Shown: positions 17,401 through 25,047 of the stretch, piece by piece
Layout: each line of letters opens with the position of its first letter
How positions within the stretch are numbered: position 1 is the first letter of the stretch
Made by a program: the position numbers and the translations under genes
Assembly: GCA_041941305.1 (NCBI GenBank)
Contig: JBGTQJ010000051.1
Coordinates: forward strand, 1-64,000
Direction of reading: 5' to 3'
Length of the DNA: 64,000 nt
DNA from: JANSWP01 sp041941305
Lineage (GTDB): Bacteria > Bacteroidota > Bacteroidia > Chitinophagales > Saprospiraceae
The notes under the pieces: model-generated
The model's database searches: none
The model's input: only the letters and a program-made list of their open reading frames with translations
What the model was told of the DNA's origin: nothing

Positions 17401-18479
17401 ATTGGGTCTATATTGACGATGTGGTGATTTCAGGTTGTCCAGGCTCAGGTGGACCTACACAATACAATTTAACAACCAGCGTCAATGGAAATGGTAGCGT
17501 AGCTTTGAATCCTCCAGGTGGTACCTATAATGCTGGTACACAAGTGACTATGACTGCCACCGCAGATCCTGGACATCAATTCGATAACTGGAGTGGCGAT
17601 GCTTCCGGTTCTACGAACCCTATCACTGTAACCGTCAACTCCAACATGAATGTAACTGCCAACTTCAGTCCAACAGGTGGAGGATGTACCTATGTGACTG
17701 TGGATGACGAAGACTTTGAAGGTGGTTGGGGGATGTGGAATGATGGTGGTTCAGATTGTAGAAGAAGTGCCAATGATGCAGCTTATGCTTCTTCGGGTAC
17801 CTATTGTATCCGATTGAGAGATGATGATCCCAACTCTTCCTTTATGACAACGGACAATATGGATTTGTCCAATTATGATGAACTGACGGTTGATTTTGGA
17901 TATTATGTCAGAAGTTTTGAAGGTACTGAAGATTTCTGGCTCCAGATTTCAACAGATGGTGGTGCTACTTTCACCACAGAAGAAGATTGGGTACGCACCA
18001 TTGATTTCAATAATGATGAGTTTAAAACGGCTTCCGTGGTTATAGCTGGTCCATTTTCTTCAACAACCCAATTGCGTTTCCGATGTGATGCTTCCGGCAA
18101 TAGTGATTGGGTTTATATTGATGATGTGTTGGTGACGGGATGTACCACTGGACCAACGGGTGGTAATAGCGAAATATTGGTAGAAGAAAATCCAAAAGAA
18201 GAACCAGCTTCGGAAACTATAGATGTATCCTTCACTGAATTATTGCTCTTCCCGAACCCAGTAGCTGATGAGCTAACTGTTGCTTACAAAGTCGCTACTA
18301 TGGAGCAAGTAGAATTGATAGTGACAGACTTTACTGGGAGAATCTTGAAGATACTTGAAGTACCCGGTGGAGTGCATCAGGCACATGTGGATGTGAGCCA
18401 AATGGTTCAAGGTTACTATCTGGTTCATTTAATTTCAGGTAAAGAAAGAACTAGTAAGAAATTTGTGGTTGTGAAATAG
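14484..18479 (+). CDS. Secreted subtilisin-like (S8) peptidase with T9SS type A tail
   Basis: This is a 1331-residue secreted serine peptidase. A signal peptide (1-22) is followed by a propeptide-like region with two FKAG/VGLKHES motifs, then the S8 domain. Its catalytic residues are D253 (AIIDEGVD), H288 (NDAHGTACAGIV) and S469 (NGTSSACPNAAG). Next come a CARDB-like beta domain (about 545-645) and a jelly-roll segment. A duplicated unit follows: a divergent InlB-type repeat (GSVALNPPGGTYNAGTQV, near 765 and again near 1000) joined to a MAM/jelly-roll-like domain (EDFESGWGIWNDGG and EDFEGGWGMWNDGG). The C-terminal 75 residues (LLLFPNPVADEL onward) are a type A sorting tail. It probably degrades external protein; the substrate is unknown. 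Confidence 0.93.
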   Translation: MMKNFTILCTILSLFVCTTVFTQNYYYAPEGKTHLKTSTDKILIKFKAGTDYETQKQILGNKENLNPLERENLLPAPDITLVNLTNETEESNIETLLDELESHDLVEYANHFLASKDGALHGIMDKVIVGLKHESDAPTLESIARGFGAAVESRNDFDKLMYHLVVAPGSERNALEVANSLFETGLFAFAEPDFLRIMKKFNTNDTYVNDQWSLNNDGNNTSQWNGIAGSDMKVFSAWNTSTGSSSISVAIIDEGVDLAHPDLAANMLPGFDATGQNSGGAPSGNDAHGTACAGIVAAVGNNNLGIAGVAYSSKIVPVRIAYDDGNGNWITSNTWIANGMNWAYQTGGADILSNSWGGGSSSSAINGAITGARTNGRGGLGSPVLFSAGNGNGAVNYPANNNETIAVIAMSMCDERKNPSSCDGETWWGSDYGTNADVTAPGVKIYATDISGSAGYSSGDYISNFNGTSSACPNAAGVMALILSVNGSLTETAARAALETTCDKAGNYTYNNNVPGQPNGSWASEMGYGRINADAALNSLAPPTNDDAGISSIIAPSGTICATSAVPQVILKNFGANNLTSADIIYDVDGGSSSTHNWTGNLAPQATTTVTLSSVSFGGGAHTFNAATNNPNGTSDSNTNNDGASSNFNSGDQAITLTIVTDNYPAETTWDIRDASNNLIASGGPYAQSNTTFVHNLCVPGACHDLTIYDSYGDGLCCAYGNGSYSLTEDATGTVLASGGQFGSSETTNFCVPTAGPTQYTLTTNINGDGSVALNPPGGTYNAGTQVTLTATPNAGSQFDNWSGDASGSTNPLTVTVNSNMTITANFSVTGGGCTFVNIDTEDFESGWGIWNDGGSDAARINNATYANSGTYSIQLRDNTNTSVMTTDVYDWTGYDDIKVDFAYYVVSFDNSNEDFWLQISTDGGVSFTTVEEWNRDDEFVNNQQYNDSVTIPGPFTANTALRFRCDASGNQDWVYIDDVVISGCPGSGGPTQYNLTTSVNGNGSVALNPPGGTYNAGTQVTMTATADPGHQFDNWSGDASGSTNPITVTVNSNMNVTANFSPTGGGCTYVTVDDEDFEGGWGMWNDGGSDCRRSANDAAYASSGTYCIRLRDDDPNSSFMTTDNMDLSNYDELTVDFGYYVRSFEGTEDFWLQISTDGGATFTTEEDWVRTIDFNNDEFKTASVVIAGPFSSTTQLRFRCDASGNSDWVYIDDVLVTGCTTGPTGGNSEILVEENPKEEPASETIDVSFTELLLFPNPVADELTVAYKVATMEQVELIVTDFTGRILKILEVPGGVHQAHVDVSQMVQGYYLVHLISGKERTSKKFVVVK

Positions 18480-18495
18480 AGCATTTATTCAAACA

Positions 18496-18537
18496 AAAAG
18501 GGTTTCAGCTTTTCTGCTGAAACCCTTTTTTGTTTTT
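18496..18537 (+). terminator. Strong bidirectional-type terminator
   Basis: A near-perfect stem AAAAAGGGTTTCAGC/GCTGAAACCCTTTTT with a short loop is followed by TTGTTTTTTT, 16 bases after the subtilase stop. Confidence 0.88.
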
Positions 18538-18580
18538 TTCGAATTAGCTTACGACCTTTGGGAAAGGGAAATATAATAAC

Positions 18581-19441
18581 ATGGATTGGACGAACATACT
18601 TTTGACTATTGGAATAAGCTACCTGGCGCTTTGCCTTATCTTTTATTTCCTGCAAGATTTTTTCTTTTTTCGTCCTGAAATCCTTCCCAAATCCTTCCAA
18701 TACAGATATCCCTTTCCTTTTGATGAAGTTCATTTTGATATGGAAGATGGAGGCTACATAAATGGAATTCATTTTCAAGTACCCAATTCCAAGGGCGTGA
18801 TTTATTATCTAAAAGGCAATTCAAAAAGCATTAAAGGCTGGGGCAAATTTGCCAAAGATTTTGTGAGTAAGGGTTATAGCTTTTTTATGGTGGATTACCG
18901 TGGTTTTGGCAAAAGCTCGGGAAGGCGAACGGAAGTGACCCTATACAATGATGCTCAACATATTTACAAATGGCTTTCTTCCCAGTATCCTGAAAAAGAC
19001 ATCGTCGTTTATGGACGCTCAATGGGGAGTGGCATCGCTACTCGAATTGCATCATGGAATAAACCCAAAATGCTTATTCTCGATTCGCCTTATTTCAGTT
19101 TTTTCTATCAGATCAGAAATTATGCATTCTGGATGCCCCTTCGATGGATTTTGAAATATCAAATTCGAACAGATTTTTTCATTAAGAAAGTCACCTGTCC
19201 CATTTTCATCGTTCACGGTAGAAAAGATCGATTGATAACGTTCAAGCAAAGCGAGATGCTCAAAAAGCAAGCTCAACAGGAAGTACATCTTTTTCCTGTA
19301 GATGAAGCCGGTCACAACAATCTTCCAGAGTTTTCAGAATATCACGAATGGTTATACGATATTTTAAATGACGATTTGGAAACCTACGATTCAACGATTT
19401 ACAACAATAAAGCTGTAAAAAGGAAAGTGGTAGGTATCTAA
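18581..19441 (+). CDS. Membrane-anchored alpha/beta hydrolase (ABHD13/Bem46-like)
   Basis: The 286-residue product has one N-terminal membrane segment (ILLTIGISYLALCLIFYFL) and then an alpha/beta hydrolase fold. The nucleophile elbow is GRSMGS (Ser near residue 149), preceded by DYRGFGKSSG. The acid is in GRKDRL and the histidine in AGHNN, so the triad is complete. The architecture matches the Bem46/ABHD13/ABHD17 branch, whose eukaryotic members act on acyl-thioesters or lipids; bacterial substrates are not established. It stands alone between a terminator and a repeat-bearing spacer. Confidence 0.82.
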   Translation: MDWTNILLTIGISYLALCLIFYFLQDFFFFRPEILPKSFQYRYPFPFDEVHFDMEDGGYINGIHFQVPNSKGVIYYLKGNSKSIKGWGKFAKDFVSKGYSFFMVDYRGFGKSSGRRTEVTLYNDAQHIYKWLSSQYPEKDIVVYGRSMGSGIATRIASWNKPKMLILDSPYFSFFYQIRNYAFWMPLRWILKYQIRTDFFIKKVTCPIFIVHGRKDRLITFKQSEMLKKQAQQEVHLFPVDEAGHNNLPEFSEYHEWLYDILNDDLETYDSTIYNNKAVKRKVVGI

Positions 19442-19465
19442 TAGTTGGAAGTGAGAACAATCAAG

Positions 19466-19503
19466 TAAATATTGTAGTATAGCAGCATTGCAGAATTGTA
19501 GCA
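19466..19503. repeat. TTGTAGTATAGCAGCATTGCAGAATTGTAGCAT repeat (short copy)
   Basis: The spacer between two converging genes is built from the words GTAGTATAGCAGCATT and GCAGAATTGTAGCAT. The same vocabulary fills 21962-22120. No gene or terminator is evident. Confidence 0.6.
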
Positions 19504-20379
19504 TCAATTACCTTTTCCAAACATTCTGACATACTTGAGGAGGGGCATTCCAGACACATCTTCGTTTGCCGTAACTCCTTCGATTTTTGGAAGGATTAAG
19601 ACGCCAAAGTCAACCCTACTTTTGGCATTAAACCAACTGCCTCCCAATGAAATCAAATTGTAATAATTTTCATCACCGTAATAATCATCTCGCTCAAAGA
19701 GGTTTATTATTTCAAGGAAAAATCTTCCTTTATGTTTAATCCTCCAGGAGCCTCCTAAAGTAACCAGGTCAAATGGTCCCTCAATAGTTACCCCTTCAAC
19801 AATAGGAATTAATTTTCCATAGCTCAAATTCCAATAATTTTCTTCCGTGCCGATTGAAATGCTAAGTGTTGGATATCCATACACCCAAGATTCTGGCGAA
19901 TAGGTAGGATGGTAATTCCCTATTACTTCAGCGGTTATGCCAATGTGGACAAATTCGCCTACATCAAAGGCGAATTTGGTTTTCATATTCCAAACAAAAT
20001 TAAAAAGGAAGGGAGCTACCCCAATACTTGCCGAAATATTATTCGTAAATCCGTAATGTAGAGAATTACCAATTATCATCGTATTTCTATATTCTCCCTT
20101 TTTAGCCCTTAGACCAAAACCAGACGGTATAAAGAATGAATATTGATGACCACTCATTTTAATGCTGTCATCCTGTTTTTTTGTTAGTGCATCAATACTG
20201 TTTTCCATCTCTTGGAAGGAACCCAGAGGTATTAATTCTAAAAACTGTGCTTGTTTTGAAGAACTAGAATTTGTTTGAGAAGAATATAAAAGGGGAAATG
20301 AATTCACCATTTCTTGTGAAAAAGACTGAAATGAAATAAACAATAGAAAGAACCAATTAAGCAGTCGTTTTATTTCCAT
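19504..20379 (-). CDS. Probable outer-membrane beta-barrel protein, unknown function
   Basis: The 291-residue product has a signal peptide (about 1-21, ending SFS before QEMVNS), a Ser-rich low-complexity stretch at 34-44, and then many short amphipathic strands with aromatic ends (FFIPSGFGLRA, LHYGFTNNISASIGVAPFLF, LSISIGTEENYWNLSYGKL, VTLGGSWRI). This pattern is typical of Bacteroidota outer-membrane barrels annotated as hypothetical. I do not recognise the family. It has no operon partner. Confidence 0.6.
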   Translation of the reverse strand: MEIKRLLNWFFLLFISFQSFSQEMVNSFPLLYSSQTNSSSSKQAQFLELIPLGSFQEMENSIDALTKKQDDSIKMSGHQYSFFIPSGFGLRAKKGEYRNTMIIGNSLHYGFTNNISASIGVAPFLFNFVWNMKTKFAFDVGEFVHIGITAEVIGNYHPTYSPESWVYGYPTLSISIGTEENYWNLSYGKLIPIVEGVTIEGPFDLVTLGGSWRIKHKGRFFLEIINLFERDDYYGDENYYNLISLGGSWFNAKSRVDFGVLILPKIEGVTANEDVSGMPLLKYVRMFGKGN

Positions 20380-20592
20380 TTTGTGAACAACCTTAAAGGT
20401 ATGTTTAAAGAATAAATTTCATGTAGGACAAAACCTGGATTTTTATTAACTCCAGATCAAGCTATCGGCTAAGTATTCATACCCTCATTAAACAGCTTAC
20501 CCCTAATGGATTCCTAATTATGCTCAAAATAAACTCCCGGACCTGCAACCTAATATGTCTACCTATTTAATCACTCATCTCAATATAATTTT

Positions 20593-20600
20593 TACTTTTG
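20593..20600 (+). promoter_or_regulatory. Bacteroidota -7 box upstream of fumarylacetoacetase
   Basis: TACTTTTG followed by C fits the TAnnTTTG consensus, 69 bases before the start codon. No good -33 TTTG element is placed 19-21 bases upstream, so the call is tentative. Confidence 0.35.
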
Positions 20601-20668
20601 CTCCCCGAGTTATAAGCTTCTTGCTTTGTTGTTTTTGTAGCCCCTAATGGTTCTAAAATGATAAAGCG

Positions 20669-21961
20669 ATGAAGCCATCAAACATTGAAAAGCCAGCTCA
20701 AATGAAAATAGCAGCGAATGATCCTACCCGAAAAAGTTGGGTAGCCATACCCATCAATAGTGACTTTCCCCTTCAAAATTTGCCATTTGGAATTTTTAGA
20801 ACAGATAGCAACCCATCGCCTAGAGTGTGTACCGCAATAGGGGACAATGTTGTGGATTTGGCAGTGATGAATTACCTGGCATTGTTTGATGATTTAGAAA
20901 TTGAAAATGAGATTTTTAACAATCGATATTTGAATGACTTAATGGCTTTAGGCAAAAAAACTTGCCGTGCTTTGAGGGATCGGTTGGCAGATATTTTTGA
21001 AGAAGGAAATAATGAAGCTAAGGGGCTCGCATGGCATTTTATGCATCCAATGGATAAGGTGGAGCTGTTGATGCCAGTGAAAGTGGGTGACTATACTGAT
21101 TTTTATTCTAGTATTGAGCATGCGACCAATGTAGGGACGATGTTTCGAGGTAAGGAAAATGCACTAATGCCCAATTGGCGGCATTTGCCTGTCGGCTATC
21201 ATGGTCGTGCTTCTTCTATAGTGGTTTCAGGGACTCCAATTAAACGACCTCAGGGACAATACAAACCGCCAACTTCGGATGTACCAGTTTTTGGACCTAC
21301 CCGACTACTCGATTTCGAATTGGAAATGGCATTTGTCGTAGGAAAAGAAACGGAGATGGGAACATCGGTATCTACTGCCGAGGCAGAAGAATATATCTTT
21401 GGAATGATGTTGTTCAATGATTGGTCTGCTAGAGATATTCAAGGTTGGGAATATGTACCTTTGGGACCATTCCTGGGCAAAAGCTTTGCTTCTACTGTTT
21501 CTCCATGGGTGGTTACCTTAGATGCTTTGGCACCTTTCAGAGTAGCTGGTCCAGAACAAGAACCAAAACCGCTACCATATTTGGAATCTAATGGTAACAA
21601 TAATTACGATATTCACTTAGAAGTGCAGATTCAGCCAGAAGGTGGAAACGCCCATACCGTTTGCGAGTCAAACACAAAATATTTGTATTGGAATATATTC
21701 CAGCAATTGGCACATCATACAGTGAATGGTTGCAATCTGAATGTAGGCGATATGGCTGCTTCTGGTACCATCAGTGGACCAAAACGAGAAAACTTCGGCT
21801 CAATGCTTGAAATTACCTGGCGTGGCAGCCAGCCTGTACAAATGCCAGATGGAACTGAAAGAAAATTCATCAATGATGGAGATACTGTGATTATGAAAGG
21901 TTGGAGTGAGAAAGATGGCATTCGCATTGGCTTTGGAGAAGCAAGGGGGAAGATTTATTGA
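20669..21961 (+). CDS. fahA: Fumarylacetoacetase
   Basis: This enzyme performs the last step of tyrosine/homogentisate degradation, splitting fumarylacetoacetate into fumarate and acetoacetate. The 430-residue length fits the full eukaryote-like FAH rather than the short FAHD family. Visible features are the N-terminal domain (SWVAIPINSDFPLQNLPFGIF), the active-site region DYTDFYSSIEHATNVGTMFRG with HLPVGYHGRASSIVVSG, and the metal ligands in LEMAFVVGKE and NDWSARDIQGWEY. The start at 20669 precedes the conserved region by 22 residues; an internal ATG at 20702 is also possible. No other tyrosine-degradation gene is adjacent. Confidence 0.95.
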   Translation: MKPSNIEKPAQMKIAANDPTRKSWVAIPINSDFPLQNLPFGIFRTDSNPSPRVCTAIGDNVVDLAVMNYLALFDDLEIENEIFNNRYLNDLMALGKKTCRALRDRLADIFEEGNNEAKGLAWHFMHPMDKVELLMPVKVGDYTDFYSSIEHATNVGTMFRGKENALMPNWRHLPVGYHGRASSIVVSGTPIKRPQGQYKPPTSDVPVFGPTRLLDFELEMAFVVGKETEMGTSVSTAEAEEYIFGMMLFNDWSARDIQGWEYVPLGPFLGKSFASTVSPWVVTLDALAPFRVAGPEQEPKPLPYLESNGNNNYDIHLEVQIQPEGGNAHTVCESNTKYLYWNIFQQLAHHTVNGCNLNVGDMAASGTISGPKRENFGSMLEITWRGSQPVQMPDGTERKFINDGDTVIMKGWSEKDGIRIGFGEARGKIY

Positions 21962-22120
21962 TGCTACGATTCTGCGATTCTATTATACTACAATTCTATG
22001 GTTTGATGTTCTGATACTGTGAATTATCATAGAATTACGATAACAAAAGATTGCAACATCGTAGCATTACAACATTATAGCATTGTACCATCACAGAATT
22101 GCAGAATTAAAAAATCATAG
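21962..22120. repeat. Inverted repeat region rich in GTAGCATT / AGAATTGCAGAATT
   Basis: This region follows the fumarylacetoacetase stop. ATGCTACGAT (21961-21970) is complementary to ATCGTAGCAT (22058-22067). Between and after them are many variants of CTACAATTCTATG/CATAGAATTACGA and AGCATTACAACATTATAGCATT, so the 160 bases can fold extensively. It shares vocabulary with 19466-19503. The region is open in one frame and produces a false N-terminal extension of the next gene. Confidence 0.7.
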
Positions 22121-22145
22121 AATCAAAAAGTCCTATTTTTGCTGC

Positions 22146-22886
22146 ATGAAAAATACCCGAACAATACTTTCCATATTTGGTTTTTTGTTTTTGCTGGCTT
22201 GCGGAAATTCTGCTCCTTCTGAGACTCCACAAGAGCGGCCATCTTCTGATTCAACGAGCTCGGCTCAAAAACCATCCAAATCAGAATTGCTGGAACAACA
22301 GGAAGCAACCGACATTGCCGAATTGGTCAATGCCTATGATGCACCCGAGCGGAGTGATTGGCAAAATCCAAGCCTGGTGATCAATATGCTGGGTGATTTG
22401 TCTGATAAAACGGTTGCAGATATTGGTTTTGGTTCTGGATATTTTTCAAGAAGATTGGCACAGAAAGCCAAAAAAGTAATTGCTATTGAAGTAGATGAGA
22501 GATGGATTCAGTATATGGATAGCGTAAAAGTTTTAGAATTATCTGAAGAATTTCAAAATCGTTTGGATATCCGGCTTGCGACCCCTGAGGATTCTAAATT
22601 GGAAGATGGCGAAGCTGATATTATTTTGATTGTCAATACCTATTGTTGGTTTTTGGATAGGGTCAATTATTTAAGCCACTTAAAAACCAAACTGGCTCCC
22701 AATGGAAAAATTTTCATAGTTGATTTTAAGAAAAAACGACTCCCTCCAATTCAGGAAATTCCAGACGCAAGGTTTAGAGTTCCACTGTATCAGGTAGAAA
22801 ATGAATTTTTACAAGCGGGATTTGCCAATATTGCAACCGATGATAAATCTCTTGATTATCAGTACATTGTAATGGGGTCAAATTAG
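22146..22886 (+). CDS. Class I methyltransferase with lipoprotein signal peptide
   Basis: The ATG at 22146 begins MKNTRTILSIFGFLFLLACGNS, a lipoprotein signal with the modified Cys at residue 19. A Ser/Pro/Gln-rich linker follows. The remainder is a Rossmann methyltransferase: motif I VADIGFGSGYFSRRLA, then VIAIEVDERWIQYMDS, an acidic EADIILIVNTYCWF strand and GKIFIVDFKKKRLPP. The upstream frame (from 22083) is repeat-encoded. A SAM-dependent fold outside the cytoplasm is odd, since SAM is not expected in the periplasm. The protein may be cytosol-facing, may have another activity, or the lipobox may be incidental. Substrate unknown. Confidence 0.75.
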   Translation: MKNTRTILSIFGFLFLLACGNSAPSETPQERPSSDSTSSAQKPSKSELLEQQEATDIAELVNAYDAPERSDWQNPSLVINMLGDLSDKTVADIGFGSGYFSRRLAQKAKKVIAIEVDERWIQYMDSVKVLELSEEFQNRLDIRLATPEDSKLEDGEADIILIVNTYCWFLDRVNYLSHLKTKLAPNGKIFIVDFKKKRLPPIQEIPDARFRVPLYQVENEFLQAGFANIATDDKSLDYQYIVMGSN

Positions 22887-22933
22887 GAGAAGCCGTAAAG
22901 TTAACCTGAGGTTCGAGTTCAATTAATTTATTT

Positions 22934-23922
22934 TCAATAACTCTTAATCAAACCTGTATCATCCCCCAAAGAGACAGGCTGAATTTTGCATTTAAAAAAT
23001 GGATGGTATTTATACTCGTTATAGTCTGTGATGGATCTTTGTGCCATTTCAGAATACAATCTATTCAACTCTACCAATTCGTCATTTACATCTCCCTCCA
23101 GGTCTTTAATATTTAAGCCTAATTCTTTCGCTTTTTTAGAAGTAATTGGATAACCATGAGAAGGATACTCTGAGTTGAGGTGATTGCTTATCTGATTGAC
23201 TAAGTCCGCATTGTCCATATGATAAGAGAGAATTTCTGTTGTCAATTTTATAGATAGTGAACTTGCCCTATCAACCGCGCCAAATACAAGCGGGTGTATG
23301 TATTCATATAATTTTGAATAAGGGTTTTTATCATTTTCTGATTTCTCCGCATTCCATAATTTTAATACGCTATCCAGTTCATTTTGGTTGACGCTTACGA
23401 GGTCGCCATCTGTATCTACAGGCGAAAGGTCATGAGTTACAGAGGTATCAATTGCGGTTAAATAAGACAATGGACCCATTTTGATTTCCTCTGCACCAAG
23501 TGCCAACATAGTGGCAGATGAAGCGCAATTGATGGGTGCCAATACAATTATTTTTTTATAAATCTGTCTTAGTAAATGGATGATCCTTAAAGCAACTTTT
23601 CCCGAACCTCCACTGCTTTTTACAAATAAATACAACTTGTCAGATTTGACTTGTCTTTTCTTTTCAACAATTCGTTTAACACCACAAGGTCATTGATTGC
23701 CATAGAACTATTGTAGGCTCCCCAATAGGCAATGACATCGCTTTGATACCTTTTTGAAATAGACTTTAATTTCCTCTGGGTTTCAGAAAATAAGACAGGA
23801 GGTTTGTTTATTGTAATTTCTTCGGGGAATATATTATCGAGACACCAGGTGGCAAAGTCTGAGACTGGATTACCTGGAAAGTTTAATCCACAACGATTAC
23901 GAAAAAAGGTACGAGTTGGCAT
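22934..23922 (-). pseudogene. SDH_sah-type (ClpP/SppA-like) serine protease gene, frameshifted
   Basis: Two minus-strand frames make up one protein. The first (23922 to 23620) ends after VLNELLKRKDKS; the second (from about 23635 down to 22934) starts LYLFVKSSGGSGKVALRI. Together they resemble the serine dehydrogenase proteinase / SDH_sah family, a membrane-linked ClpP-like fold. The SSGG turn and the APINCASSATMLALGAEEI helix match, where the Ser after CAS would be the nucleophile. The shift lies near 23635-23665, in an A-rich tract on the minus strand. No classic slippery heptamer is present, so a mutation or sequencing error is more likely than programmed frameshifting. The first 35 residues overlap an antisense gene remnant and may not be genuine. 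Confidence 0.6.
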
Positions 23923-24146
23923 TAAAACTCATTGAACTGGATCCCAAAAGTGAAATTGCAAAATTTAGCGCTGCTCAGGCAGCAAGTAGTCTTAACATGT
24001 TCCAGGAAGCCGAAAGGATTTTCAGATCATTCGAAAGACCAGATGCCTCATATATTGAGAATCTTGGCTATGTGCACCATTTGCTTCCCTTGTTCAATTA
24101 TCCCCCATTTCAGGAGTTTGTCAAACCTAGACAAGTGCCAGAATAA
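23817..24146 (+). pseudogene. C-terminal remnant of a TPR-type protein
   Basis: The plus-strand frame is open from 23817, just after a TAA, and lacks a start codon in its first part. It reads as the end of a helical-repeat protein: SLIHNDYEKRYELALKLIEL, then AAQAASSLNMFQEAERIFRS, closing with LFNYPPFQEFVKP. Such endings occur in TPR-containing regulators. It overlaps the 5' part of the antisense SDH_sah gene by about 100 bases, so at least one of the two is not intact there. Confidence 0.45.
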
Positions 24147-24179
24147 TTGTTTTCATTTTTAAAAGCCTTTGGCTAGACG

Positions 24180-24210
24180 GCTTTGCTAAACTTCAAAAGT
24201 TTAGTAAAGC
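24180..24210. repeat. REP-like hairpin GCTTTGCTAAACTT
   Basis: Arms 24180-24193 and 24197-24210 pair over 14 bp with one G-T pair and a 3-base loop. The element lies in the spacer between the gene remnant and the first exbD gene. No T-run follows, so it is not a clear terminator. Confidence 0.55.
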
Positions 24211-24431
24211 TAGAACCCACCATTAACTACTCACGAATTAAATTAATCGTAGCTCCTCTAAAAATTTGACTTTTCCCAGAACTTCACTCGAAGCAAGGAC
24301 CAATGCCTGGAAAATTGTCAATTCAAAAATTTCCTAGGTCTACTTTTATTCTCCCACCATTTTCAAAAAAGAAAACATCTTTCTTACCAAGTCGTCGTCA
24401 AAAGCTACATTTTCTAAAAAACTCAAAAGTC

Positions 24432-24977
24432 ATGTTCCACAAAAAGAAACGACGACTCGATGCCGCCGTCAATGCTGGCTCCATGGCAGATATTGCTTTT
24501 CTGCTACTTATCTTTTTTCTGGTTACCACAACAATTTTGAATGATCAGGGCATTTTGGTGATGTTACCTCCTTATTCAAATGAACCAATTCCACCCAAGC
24601 CTGAAGATTTAGTATTGACAGTAAAAATCAATGCTGCCAATGAATTGCTGGTCGAAAATGAACCAGGAGATTTGGCTACTTTAAGGGAACGAACCAAGTA
24701 CCACATCATGAATCCGGACAAAAAAGAGGGTTTACCAGAAAGACCAAGTCAGGCAATTGTCTCCCTTCAAAACGATCGAAGTACAGACTACCAAACCTAC
24801 ATCGGCGTCTACAATGAACTCAAGGCTGCCTACAATGAGTTGTGGGAGGAAGCCTCTGCCAAACTTTACGGAAGCCCATATGCAGTTTTACCAAAAGCCC
24901 AGCAGAAAGCCATCAGGAAGCAAATACCCTTGGTGATCTCTGAAGCAGAACCCACCGATTTCGCAAAAACCCGATAA
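24432..24977 (+). CDS. exbD: ExbD/TolR family energy-transduction protein (1)
   Basis: ExbD-type proteins form proton-driven motor complexes with ExbB that power TonB-dependent uptake. The ATG at 24432 gives 181 residues: a basic N-terminus (MFHKKKRRLDAAVNAGSMAD), one membrane helix with the conserved Asp (ADIAFLLLIFFLVTTTIL) and a periplasmic domain. Its C-terminal segment (AAYNELWEEASAKLYG) is typical of Bacteroidota ExbD. An open frame extends 43 codons upstream, but that sequence lacks family similarity. A second exbD follows after 70 bases; no exbB or tonB is next to them. Confidence 0.9.
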   Translation: MFHKKKRRLDAAVNAGSMADIAFLLLIFFLVTTTILNDQGILVMLPPYSNEPIPPKPEDLVLTVKINAANELLVENEPGDLATLRERTKYHIMNPDKKEGLPERPSQAIVSLQNDRSTDYQTYIGVYNELKAAYNELWEEASAKLYGSPYAVLPKAQQKAIRKQIPLVISEAEPTDFAKTR

Positions 24978-25000
24978 ACTCTCCATCTATATTAACCTTC

Positions 25001-25032
25001 CTGAGCCGCCTGGTAGGGTGGCTCGGTTTATT
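25001..25032 (+). terminator. Hairpin between the two exbD genes
   Basis: GAGCCGCC (25003-25010) pairs with GGTGGCTC (25017-25024) with one G-T pair, followed by a weak T/A tract (GGTTTATTT). It could be a partial terminator that lowers expression of the second exbD. Confidence 0.5.
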
Positions 25033-25047
25033 TAAATCGATATCTCT

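Noticed and set aside
22900..22925. GGTTCGAGTTC as the T-arm of a tRNA
   Set aside because: No acceptor, D-arm or anticodon stem can be formed around it.
23630..23665. Programmed -1 frameshift in the SDH_sah gene
   Set aside because: The A-rich tract lacks an X XXY YYZ heptamer in the right phase and I see no downstream pseudoknot; mutation or read error is simpler.
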